Assembly (NCBI RefSeq): GCF_019052365.1
Contig: NZ_JAHQUY010000092.1
Coordinates: 1 to 8,264, forward strand
Length of the DNA stretch: 8,264 nucleotides
Source: Leyella stercorea
GTDB lineage: Bacteria; Bacteroidota; Bacteroidia; Bacteroidales; Bacteroidaceae
Reading direction: 5' to 3'
Part shown: positions 1 through 6,496 of the stretch, piece after piece
Layout of the letters: each line of letters starts with the position of its first letter
How positions within the stretch are numbered: the stretch's first letter is position 1
Made by a program: the position numbers and the translations under genes
The notes under the pieces: generated by a model
What the model was told of the DNA's origin: nothing
Database searches by the model: none
The model's input: only the letters and a program-made list of their open reading frames with translations

Positions 1-48
1 TGAGGTGTTGAGGTGTTGAGATGTTGTTGTGGTGAGGTGTTGAGGTTA
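1..48. repeat. Degenerate 8-bp tandem repeat (TGAGGTGT, six units)
   Basis: Six consecutive octamers can be read from base 1: TGAGGTGT twice, TGAGATGT, TGTTGTGG, TGAGGTGT and TGAGGTTA. Because the unit is 8 bp and contains TGA, successive units put a stop in each rightward frame (TGA at 1, 9 and 17), so no protein can be read through the tract from the left. Helicase homology begins right after it. The tract may continue left of the window. It could be a slippage-generated array, a recombination scar or an assembly edge. Confidence 0.85.
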
Positions 49-786
49 GTTGATAATATAAAGATAGAAACAGTTGATCGTGTTCAAGGTCTTACTATTG
101 ATTACTGTTTTTTTCTTATTCCGAATGTATCTACAAGATATTCTTTGCAAAGTGAATTATTTAATGTAGCAACATCTCGTGCTCGTTATTGTACAATTAT
201 TATTGCAGACAAATTGCTTTTAAAAGAAAATATGAACGAAGATGTTCGTAAGTATCTATTAAAAGCTTCGGACGACTCTTATGTATCGTTTGCAAGAACT
301 ATTTCATCAGGTTCTATCACCTTAACTGTAAAGGATAAAATAGACCTATCGAAATATGAAAGGAAAAGAACGGAGTTAGTTGATGGAAAAGAAAATATCT
401 ACATTATAGATACAAATGTTTTTGTAAATTGTCCTGATATTATCAACAAAATTGGTAAGAAGTACAAAATAATAATACCATCTACAGTTCTTGAAGAATT
501 GGATAAGCTAAAGATAAAAGATGGTATTGACAAAATCGCACTTAGCAAAGCTGCTAAAAATATTTCATTGGCATTTACGCAACAGTATTCTTGCATGGAA
601 GATGCCAATGTTGCTCTCCTTCCAAATGGTTTTGATAGGAAAAATCCAGATTGCAAAATTTTATCAGTAGCTCTTAAACACTCTGAAGAGAATCCAATAC
701 TCCTCACATCAGACAATATGTTAGCTGCAAGAGCAAAAGGATTAGGCATAACTACCTTAACTCTTAAAGAATTTTTAAGACGATAA
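13..786 (+). pseudogene. 5'-truncated SF1-type helicase C-terminus fused to a PIN nuclease domain
   Basis: The frame opens at a GTG inside the octamer tract, but this is almost certainly not a native start. The first residues encode the repeat (a Cys-rich stretch), and the protein enters directly at late helicase motifs. Residues 20-29 (TVDRVQGLTI) match motif V and residues 51-58 (NVATSRAR) match motif VI of UPF1/UvrD-like superfamily 1 helicases; Walker A and B are missing. After a linker, residues 128-257 form a full PIN domain, a metal-dependent ribonuclease fold. Its four expected acidic residues are visible: D133 in IIDTNVF, E162 in VLEELDKL, D213 in NPDCKIL and D234 in LLTSDN. A helicase with a C-terminal PIN domain suggests an RNA- or nucleic-acid-processing enzyme. 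As it stands the helicase cannot be active, though the PIN half could be if it is translated. It ends 30 bp before the AlbA_2 gene, so the two were probably co-transcribed. The upstream half may exist in another frame or may have been lost. Confidence 0.75.
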
Positions 787-816
787 TCTTTATCTTATCC
801 ATAACATCAGAATAAT

Positions 817-2376
817 ATGAACATAGCAGAACAAATACGTTTAAAACTCCAATTGAAGGAGAACTCCGAAGTGGAATTTAAATCAGCTGCGGGTGGTTTC
901 CCTAAAGCTGAATTTTGGCGTTCTTTCTCAGCCTTGGCCAATACCAATGGTGGAACGATTGTGCTGGGAGTGAAAGAAAAAAATCATAAGTTCACACCAG
1001 ATGGTCTTTCTGAAGAACTTGTAGCAAAATACAGAAAACAGTTTTGGGATGACGCACACAATAGGTCGTGTGTGAACATTCCATTGTTGGTAGAGAGTGA
1101 CATCGAAGAAATAAAGACTGACGGAGGGCAATATCTACTTGCCTTCAGAATTCCTCGTGCACAATATGATTTGCGCCCCATCCACCTTACACTTACCCCG
1201 TTTGGACATACTTATAAGCGCAGGGATGAGGGTGACTATCTCTGTAGTGATGATGAAATAAAGCAGATGTACTCGGATGCCAACAACATGAGAGCATCTG
1301 CAGACTCCCGAATCTTAAGAGGCTATTCCTTTGATGACATTGACATACCTACTCTGCACCAATATCGTCGTGCGTACGATATTAAGCATGAAAACCATCC
1401 TTGGACAGAGCTTGATGACAAAAAGTTTTTGGAAATCATAGGTGCCTATCGCAAAGATAGAGCCACATCAACGGAAGGATTCACTGTTGCTGGCATGCTG
1501 ATGTTTGGCAAGACTAACAGTATTACAGACCCAGAGTGCTGCCAAGAGTTTTTCCCAGACTATCGTGAGCATTTGAGTGACGACCTTCAGGTACGTTGGA
1601 CAAATCGCATATATCCCGATGGGACATGGGAAGCCAACCTTTATCAGTTTTTCACTCGTGTCTTACCTTTATTGCAACACGCTTTGCCTGTGCCTTTCAT
1701 TCTTGACAACAATCAGATGAGGAATAATACAACCACAGCTCACGTAGCTTTGCGTGAGGCTTTTGCCAACAGTTTGATTCATGCAGCATATACGGTAAGG
1801 GGCAATATTGTGATTGACAGATACTTCGACCGTATTGTTTTGTCAAATCCTGGTACAATGCTTATCAGCATGGAAGAATACTATGAAGGAGGACATAGTG
1901 TATGCAGAAACCCTGTAATCCAAAAGATGTTTGTATTCTTGGGAATTGGTGAGAAAGGAGGAACTGGCGCTGATGTTATTGCAAAAGGATGGAAGGATAA
2001 TGGTTGGAGCATACCAACAGTTGAAGAAAAGAGTAATCCTGATAGAATAGAAACTTGCCTAAAACTGGAGGGAAATATTAATAGAACTACGGAAACTCCT
2101 GTTGATACTACGAAAACAACTACGGAAACTTCTGCTGATACTACGGATACAACTACGGAAACTCCTTCTGTAACTACGGAAACTCCTGCCGATACTACGG
2201 AAACTATTCTAAAAATAATCAGCAATAATCCTAAGGTTACGGCAAAAGGGATAGCATCCGTATGCGGCATAACAGCAGATGGAGTTGCTTATCATATCAA
2301 GAAATTAAAACAAAGCGGTAGGATAATTCGCATTGGAGGCTCACGTAATGGAGGCGAATGGAAGGTTGTTGAATAA
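817..2376 (+). CDS. AlbA_2 (Schlafen-like) putative nucleic-acid-binding protein with GHKL-type ATPase region and winged helix
   Basis: This 519-residue protein belongs to the large bacterial group often annotated as 'putative DNA-binding / ATP-binding protein' or RecG-like. Residues 16-150 form an AlbA_2 (Schlafen AAA_4) domain, with the typical EFK at 20-22 and the NTNGGTIVLGV strand-turn at 42-52. Residues 300-400 resemble HATPase_c_4: REAFANSLIHAAY (313-325) is the N-box-like helix, SNPG (343-346) the following turn, and GEKGGTGADVI (378-388) the glycine-rich segment. Residues 424-463 are a Thr/Glu/Pro repeat linker. Residues 464-519 look like a winged helix (AKGIASVCGITADGVAYHIK, then a basic wing), which would bind DNA. 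The ATG lies 30 bp after the PIN gene and has an AT-rich leader. Family members are seen as regulators and near defence or toxin loci; the exact function here is unknown. Domain calls are strong, function is weak. Confidence 0.88.
   Translation: MNIAEQIRLKLQLKENSEVEFKSAAGGFPKAEFWRSFSALANTNGGTIVLGVKEKNHKFTPDGLSEELVAKYRKQFWDDAHNRSCVNIPLLVESDIEEIKTDGGQYLLAFRIPRAQYDLRPIHLTLTPFGHTYKRRDEGDYLCSDDEIKQMYSDANNMRASADSRILRGYSFDDIDIPTLHQYRRAYDIKHENHPWTELDDKKFLEIIGAYRKDRATSTEGFTVAGMLMFGKTNSITDPECCQEFFPDYREHLSDDLQVRWTNRIYPDGTWEANLYQFFTRVLPLLQHALPVPFILDNNQMRNNTTTAHVALREAFANSLIHAAYTVRGNIVIDRYFDRIVLSNPGTMLISMEEYYEGGHSVCRNPVIQKMFVFLGIGEKGGTGADVIAKGWKDNGWSIPTVEEKSNPDRIETCLKLEGNINRTTETPVDTTKTTTETSADTTDTTTETPSVTTETPADTTETILKIISNNPKVTAKGIASVCGITADGVAYHIKKLKQSGRIIRIGGSRNGGEWKVVE
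2083..2205 (+). repeat. In-frame minisatellite encoding the Thr-rich linker
   Basis: The exact 12-mer ACTACGGAAACT occurs five times, at 2086, 2119, 2152, 2173 and 2194. Spacing is 33, 33, 21 and 21 bp, all multiples of three. Each copy encodes TTET, giving units such as TTETPVDTTKT (11 residues) and TTETPAD (7 residues). The tract joins the ATPase-like region to the winged helix of the AlbA_2 protein. Gain or loss of units would change linker length without breaking the frame. Confidence 0.95.
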
Positions 2377-2420
2377 TTCTTTTCTAAAATGTTTAAGTCA
2401 AATTTAAAATTGGAATTATA

Positions 2421-2714
2421 ATGTTATTAGGAAACAAGATAAGGTCTCTTAGAGACGAACAAGGAATACTGCAACGCCAAGTGGCTGCATGTTTAGAAAT
2501 TGATACTCCAATGTTTAGTAAGATAGAACGTGGAGATAGGCGAGCGAAGAGAAGCCAAGTACCTCAACTGGCTGAATACTTTCATGTGGATGAGAAAGAG
2601 CTGCTCACCTTGTGGCTGGCAGACAGAATATTGGATGCCATAGAAGGCGAAAAAGAATTGCAGTTTCGTGCTATTGAAGTAGCAAAACGCGAATTAACAA
2701 AGGCTGATTTATAA
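2421..2714 (+). CDS. XRE-family helix-turn-helix regulator
   Basis: A 97-residue protein. Residues 5-62 are a lambda-Cro/C1-type HTH: GNKIRSLRDEQGILQRQVAACL supplies the first helices, and the recognition region is DTPMFSKIERGDRRA, with the characteristic S-K-I-E-R-G. Residues 63-97 form a charged helical tail (LADRILDAIEGEKEL). Proteins of this kind often sit at the 3' end of restriction-modification or other defence operons in Bacteroidales and act as dose or autoregulatory controllers. Here it follows the AlbA_2 gene by 44 bp on the same strand and is the last gene of the block. No operator or separate promoter was recognised in the 44-bp gap, so co-transcription is likely. An effect on the upstream genes is inferred from position only. 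Confidence 0.85.
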   Translation: MLLGNKIRSLRDEQGILQRQVAACLEIDTPMFSKIERGDRRAKRSQVPQLAEYFHVDEKELLTLWLADRILDAIEGEKELQFRAIEVAKRELTKADL

Positions 2715-2734
2715 AGGTTATATCAGTTCTTATC

Positions 2735-2781
2735 AACAAGACGATAGGTTTGTCCAGTTTGGATAACCCTATTGTCTTGTT
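2735..2781 (+). terminator. Intrinsic terminator hairpin between convergent operons
   Basis: The left arm at 2735-2750 (AACAAGACGATAGGTT) pairs with the right arm at 2765-2781 (AACCCTATTGTCTTGTT), with one mismatch and one bulged base. The top can extend through TCCA/TGGA. The T-rich run TATTTTGT follows on the + strand, which favours termination of the rightward XRE operon. The stem could also slow the leftward mob operon, whose last stop codon is at 2795, but that side lacks a clear U tract. Confidence 0.8.
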
Positions 2782-2794
2782 ATTTTGTAAGGTT

Positions 2795-3652
2795 TCAATG
2801 TTCTAAGCTCCTATAAGTCGTGAAGAATGAATCCGAGTGGATAAGTGAATCCAACTCTTGATAATTCCTCTTTCTCTTTTCATCCATGACAATCTTCTTG
2901 TAGAAGATGCGGTTGGTTCGGTCAAGATCCATAACCCGATTTTGATATAGAGATGAAAAGAGAACACAGGCGATAATGCCAAGAATGACAAGATACCATT
3001 GGAGCAATCTCCATTTGTCAGTCCTTTGTTTGAATCTGTTCCATCTGTAGAGCCACCACGATTTCAGTGTTGGTGGAGGAGATGGTTTAGGACTTGTGAT
3101 GGTTTGCAAAGCATCGCCCCATATCTTCAAAATCGCATGTGCTTTTTCTACAGATTCATCCTCGTTAATGATTTTCATGCCGATGTAACGGATTGTCCGT
3201 TGGATTTCTAACGAATATTGTGGAGCCCATTTTGCTACTTGCTCAATGGTCATTAAGCCTTGCGCTTTTCGCTTTTGCAAATACACGTTGCGTTTGCACT
3301 CTCTTTCTTTTTCGTCTTTTTCCAAGTATTTTTCTATTTCTTCAACATACAGTTCTATGAAGATAGTCCCCAGGCGTTTGAGGGTCTTATCCGATAAAAG
3401 TTCTGCAGAATCAGACATGGCGTTAAAATAACTATCCATTTCTTCATGGACTGCATTTTTTATCTCGTCATACGGAATGGAAGCTGCTGAGGTACTTGCA
3501 AGAGGCGTTATTGGTGCGACCTCCTCTTTCGCTGCCAACTTCGCCAATAGATTTTCGATATTACCAAGTCTCTGTTCTGTTGCGACATTATTGTTTTTAA
3601 TGACAGACAAGTCATCAAGTATATCCTCTAACTGTTCGTTTGATTTAGCCAT
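2795..3652 (-). CDS. Coiled-coil protein with one membrane segment, last gene of the mob operon
   Basis: I do not recognise this 285-residue protein as a named family. Residues 1-42 are predicted to be coiled coil (leucines and isoleucines at heptad spacing in EQLEDILDDL and IENLLAKL). A Pro/Ala/Ser linker (46-60) follows, then a charged helical region (62-185) and a Pro/Ser turn with a Trp/Arg-rich stretch (187-217). A single hydrophobic helix lies at about 218-236 (WYLVILGIIACVLFSSL), and a charged tail runs to 285. There is no signal peptide, so it is probably an inner-membrane protein with one crossing; Arg/Lys-rich flanking before the helix suggests the long N-terminal part is cytoplasmic. 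It starts 23 bp after the relaxase stop. It could tether the relaxosome to the membrane or to a helper coupling protein, but this is inference from topology and position. Confidence 0.75.
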   Translation of the reverse strand: MAKSNEQLEDILDDLSVIKNNNVATEQRLGNIENLLAKLAAKEEVAPITPLASTSAASIPYDEIKNAVHEEMDSYFNAMSDSAELLSDKTLKRLGTIFIELYVEEIEKYLEKDEKERECKRNVYLQKRKAQGLMTIEQVAKWAPQYSLEIQRTIRYIGMKIINEDESVEKAHAILKIWGDALQTITSPKPSPPPTLKSWWLYRWNRFKQRTDKWRLLQWYLVILGIIACVLFSSLYQNRVMDLDRTNRIFYKKIVMDEKRKRNYQELDSLIHSDSFFTTYRSLEH

Positions 3653-3675
3653 ATTGTTGATGTTTATAAGTTTGA

Positions 3676-4857
3676 TTAACGCCTGCCTCTTCCGAAACTG
3701 CGACTTCTACTGCTATATTTTTTCTTGTATTTGTCATCATCTCCCCAACCAAGTTTAGAAGACGTGCATCCACCACCTGCAGATATGGCAGGTTGATATG
3801 GAGGAAAGAGAATGGCTCCAAGGGAAATGAGTCCTACTTGAATCGCTCCTTTGCCTATATTGGAAACGTCATCTGCTGTTTGGTACAATTCATCAAAGAA
3901 GTCTTGTTCCAAAGTCTGTTCGTTGCCACACATCTGCGGGGCATCATACATTCTTGCTTGGGCTTGCCAGGGGAAACGTAAATCGAAATCAGGGAACACT
4001 CTGTCTATATCTCTTACCTCGTAGGCATTATGGGTGTCGTACCATTCTTGCCGAGCATCGTCATACATGTCTCTTGCCTGTTCATGGACAATAGCAATAG
4101 GGTTGCCAAGCTTCTTGCAAATACATGCAAGAGTGAGTGATGAATCCAATTGCTTGCCACTATAAGAGATGTCATGTTTCAACTTGCTGCTGATATTTTC
4201 CTTGGCAAGAGTGAAAGATATTCCTTCTATACCGTTTGTCTTAGTATTATATCGGAAGCGCAAACGGATTCCTGCTTTTGACAATTCATTCTCAAATTCT
4301 TTCCAACTTCGAGAGACTTGCAACGATTCGCTTACTCGATGCAACATCTGATAACGGATGGCATCCATTGAGCGAAGTCTTCTTTCTTTGATAGCCTCTT
4401 TTCCTCTTGCGATAAATAAGCCATATTGCTCAGTCAATTCCTTACACACTTTTATGTTCTTATCTTTCTCATGTGAGTCTTTGGTGCATTTGCCTTTAAA
4501 GTTTACTCGATTTACCATGATATGAACATGTGGGTGTTCTTTGTCGAAATGACGGAATGCAACAAATTGATTGTCGTCATATCCCATGCGCTTCAAGTAA
4601 TCGTTCACTATTTGCCCTAACAGATTGTCATTAATACGTAGCGCATCATGGGGTGAAAACGATAAGATAAAGTGTCCTACAGGTTTCTTGGTTCGAGCAC
4701 TCAAACCTGCCTGCATCAAGAAACTATCTGTTATGGTTTGGTTATTCGTGAGATTGATTCCGTCGCTTGAAGCAACCAATATCGCATTTTTGCGTGGGTC
4801 GTTAATGTAGTTGATAAGTCCTCCAAATGATGCTCCATGAAGAATTTTGCCATACAT
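3676..4857 (-). CDS. MOBP-type relaxase (mobilization nuclease)
   Basis: A 393-residue relaxase expected to nick oriT and stay covalently bound to the 5' end during transfer. The N-terminal 200 residues fit the Relaxase/Mobilization nuclease family (PF03432). Y17, in LINYINDPRKN, is the likely catalytic tyrosine. The metal-binding three-histidine motif is clear: H103-F-D105-K-E107-H108-P-H110-V-H112, followed by N116. The middle (160-300) is charged and probably helical. The C-terminus is odd: a hydrophobic, Gly-rich segment at 335-362 (AIQVGLISLGAILFPPY), then a Lys/Arg/Ser tail (KYKKKYSSRSRSFGRGRR). It lies 20 bp downstream of the MobC-type gene and 23 bp upstream of the membrane-segment protein, so all three form one mobilization unit. 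It is shorter than conjugative-plasmid relaxases and carries no helicase or primase domain, as expected for mobilizable elements. Confidence 0.93.
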   Translation of the reverse strand: MYGKILHGASFGGLINYINDPRKNAILVASSDGINLTNNQTITDSFLMQAGLSARTKKPVGHFILSFSPHDALRINDNLLGQIVNDYLKRMGYDDNQFVAFRHFDKEHPHVHIMVNRVNFKGKCTKDSHEKDKNIKVCKELTEQYGLFIARGKEAIKERRLRSMDAIRYQMLHRVSESLQVSRSWKEFENELSKAGIRLRFRYNTKTNGIEGISFTLAKENISSKLKHDISYSGKQLDSSLTLACICKKLGNPIAIVHEQARDMYDDARQEWYDTHNAYEVRDIDRVFPDFDLRFPWQAQARMYDAPQMCGNEQTLEQDFFDELYQTADDVSNIGKGAIQVGLISLGAILFPPYQPAISAGGGCTSSKLGWGDDDKYKKKYSSRSRSFGRGRR

Positions 4858-4877
4858 ACGCTGTCGTATTTTGTAGT

Positions 4878-5273
4878 TTAACTTTGATTTTTTGATTCGT
4901 CATTGTCTTCTTTCTCTTTGATTTTGAGACGAGCTTGATGGAGAATAGCATTGACTCCATCAAGGGCTTCGTTGGCTTTGTCTGCAATGGTCATAAGCCC
5001 TGCTTGGTAAGCAAGCTTAACCAAGGTATTGATATTCGTTCCAAGATTATTCAAACCTCTTATCTCTTTCATCAACTCCTTCGAAACAGGTTGGCGCACG
5101 ATGGCATGAAGTGCGCCTTCACGAATGTAGGTACTTATGGGCATCTCTCCAGCCTTACGTTTGATACGGATAAACTGTTTTGGTGTGAAACGAACTGGTA
5201 TGGGCTTGCCATACTTTTCCTCTTCAGGGAGAGGCTTGCGCCCTCCTGGATTGTTGATAACATGTTTTGCCAT
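4878..5273 (-). CDS. mobC: MobC-type plasmid mobilization relaxosome protein
   Basis: A 131-residue accessory protein expected to bind oriT and help the relaxase open the nic region. Residues 20-62 resemble a ribbon-helix-helix DNA-binding fold: the strand KPIPVRFTPKQFIRIKRKA, then a helix ending at STYIREGAL. Residues 73-88 (GLNNLGTNINTLVKLA) are the hallmark of the MobC family (PF05713). The C-terminus is Lys/Glu-rich. The start is the ATG at 5273 after an A-rich leader (AAGAATTAAATATA) without Shine-Dalgarno, as usual in Bacteroidetes. It directly abuts the inverted-repeat-rich candidate oriT upstream and leads into the relaxase gene 20 bp later, the classical oriT-mobC-relaxase order. Confidence 0.9.
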   Translation of the reverse strand: MAKHVINNPGGRKPLPEEEKYGKPIPVRFTPKQFIRIKRKAGEMPISTYIREGALHAIVRQPVSKELMKEIRGLNNLGTNINTLVKLAYQAGLMTIADKANEALDGVNAILHQARLKIKEKEDNDESKNQS

Positions 5274-5478
5274 TATATTTAATTCTTTCTTATTTCAGTT
5301 CTTGAGGGGCAAGTTTCTCAATAGGTATTGACCTTTGCCATATGCTTGATAGGCAAAGGCAATAGCACAATCGGGTATACCGATTGGAATAGTTTTCGTA
5401 TATCGAAAACACAAACTTGCTCCCGAAAGAACTTCCCTAAATGATTACACTTGTTTTTGACTATTGTAGAAACCTAAT
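5274..5478. other. Candidate origin of transfer (oriT) with nested inverted repeats
   Basis: This non-coding gap lies between the primase and the mobC gene. It holds three perfect small inverted repeats: CCTTTGCC/GGCAAAGG (5332-5339, 5352-5359, 12-nt loop), AATCGG/CCGATT (5369-5374, 5380-5385) and GTTTTCG/CGAAAAC (5392-5398, 5404-5410, 5-nt loop). An outer pair, GCAAGTTT (5309-5316) and AAACTTGC (5413-5420), brackets all three. Position next to mobC and the relaxase, plus IR density, fits an oriT. The exact nic site cannot be fixed by eye. It may also hold a promoter for mobC, but I saw no convincing -7 TAnnTTTG match on the - strand. Confidence 0.6.
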
Positions 5479-6345
5479 TTACCGCTTGAAACCACAACTC
5501 AGAACAAGCCCTTGACTATTCATCCTTTTACAAAGGAACTCGTTCAAGTCTTTAGCTTCTCCATATTCCTCAGAAGCATCTATCACATTGCCCTTGCACA
5601 AAATCCTGATTTGTTCTGTGGCATCGTGTCCAGCTTTGTCGTTGTCCAAATGACAATAGACGGTGTCATATCTGTTCAAGTAGTCTATTGACTTGGGAAC
5701 ATTGATAACTGAATTAAGGACAATGGCATCGCAGTCTCCATGTAATACCACATAGGACAAGAAGTCGATGAATCCTTCAAACACATGACAATCTTTGTTG
5801 CCTTTGGATATGACCGAAATGTCTTTTGGTGAGATGCACCCCTTGAAGTAAGCATTACGAATCTCGTAACCTCCAGAGCGGTTAGGAAAACCTACGGCAA
5901 AGTAATTCTTGTCGTGGTTTCGGTAATGTACCTCCTTGCAATATTGGCTTGCCACTTGCTGAGCAATACTACGTTTTCCGAGGTATCTCAACAGGGCAGA
6001 ATTACCCAAACTCTTTACTTCAACATTGCTGAAAGTTTCAGAGCCTTCCCTTGTCGTTTTGGGAGTTGAGGGAAACGAAGTCCTAATGCCGCTAAGATGA
6101 TGAAGATAATTCTGAAAGTTATTTGGATGGTACAGTAAATTGACCAAAGTAGCAAGTCCACCACCTTTACCCAAACCAAAATCATACCACACATTTTTAT
6201 CCACATTAACCTTGAAAGATGCAGTATTCTCATTATGCAATGGTGACAGATACCACCAATTAGTCCCTTTCTTTGAAATCGGCAGATAACCTTTTTCTGC
6301 AAGGAAATCTGCTATTTGTATATGCTTATTATCGAATGTATTCAT
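5479..6345 (-). CDS. DnaG-like primase with degenerate CHC2 zinc finger and TOPRIM domain
   Basis: I place the start at the ATG at 6345 (MNTFDNKHIQ), giving 288 residues. The frame extends 44 residues further upstream, but that stretch encodes the octamer-repeat leader and has no primase character. Residues 1-75 follow the CHC2 primase pattern (WWYLSPLHNENTASFKV, then WYDFGLGKGGG). The Cys ligands of the usual CPFH...C..C finger are replaced (SPLH, DFGLG), so zinc binding is unlikely. Residues 185-250 form the TOPRIM catalytic domain: E190 and D194 in VFEGFID, and D234-N-D236 with G239 in HLDNDKAG, which would hold metals for primer synthesis. A DLNEFL motif (266-271) is near the C-terminus. 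It sits after the SF3-like helicase in the same operon, so the pair probably primes and unwinds the element during replication or second-strand synthesis after transfer. Confidence 0.88.
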   Translation of the reverse strand: MNTFDNKHIQIADFLAEKGYLPISKKGTNWWYLSPLHNENTASFKVNVDKNVWYDFGLGKGGGLATLVNLLYHPNNFQNYLHHLSGIRTSFPSTPKTTREGSETFSNVEVKSLGNSALLRYLGKRSIAQQVASQYCKEVHYRNHDKNYFAVGFPNRSGGYEIRNAYFKGCISPKDISVISKGNKDCHVFEGFIDFLSYVVLHGDCDAIVLNSVINVPKSIDYLNRYDTVYCHLDNDKAGHDATEQIRILCKGNVIDASEEYGEAKDLNEFLCKRMNSQGLVLSCGFKR

Positions 6346-6496
6346 CGTTAATTTGTTGTTGAGTTGTTGAATTGTTGAGTTAGGATGATGAAAAGAGAAA
6401 ATCGTTGAGCTACTGTTGACCATATTGTTGAGCCGTAAATGCTTATGCCACAATGTATATGTTCTTCTTTTCATCATTTCAACAAATCAACAGAGA
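6346..6496 (-). promoter_or_regulatory. Primase leader with CTCAACAA-type octamer repeats
   Basis: A 151-bp spacer between the helicase stop and the chosen primase start. On the + strand, 6357-6380 reads as three octamers (TGTTGAGT, TGTTGAAT, TGTTGAGT). Related copies are scattered at 6403 (CGTTGAGC), 6414 (TGTTGACC) and 6426 (TGTTGAGC). In the sense of the primase mRNA this is an unstructured, G-poor CAACAA-rich leader ending about 12 nt before the ATG. No clear promoter was seen. It could act as a translation enhancer or tune expression by repeat number. Confidence 0.55.

Noticed and set aside
1..48. CRISPR array or phase-variation tract inside a coding frame
   Set aside because: The units are only 8 bp without spacers, and each rightward frame meets a TGA, so no on/off switching by slippage in a read-through ORF is possible as seen.
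399..749. Leftward open frame of 116 codons opposite the PIN domain
   Set aside because: It lies wholly antisense to a domain with clear catalytic motifs and shows no family features of its own.
1881..2270. Leftward open frame rich in Val/Ser repeats
   Set aside because: It is the antisense image of the Thr-rich minisatellite in the AlbA_2 gene; the repeat keeps stops out of the frame.
817..2376. Calling the AlbA_2 protein a RecG helicase
   Set aside because: Despite frequent 'RecG-like' labels for this family, there is no Walker A/B helicase core; the visible domains are AlbA_2, a GHKL-like region and a winged helix.
3477..3758. Rightward frames across the relaxase and coiled-coil genes
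   Set aside because: They cross two well-supported leftward genes, have low-complexity Ser/Phe composition and no recognisable domain.
4935..5282. Rightward frame opposite mobC
   Set aside because: It is antisense to the conserved MobC motif region and has no family signature.
6346..6477. 44-residue N-terminal extension of the primase frame
   Set aside because: It encodes the octamer repeat (STIQQLNN-type sequence), and primase homology begins only at the ATG at 6345.
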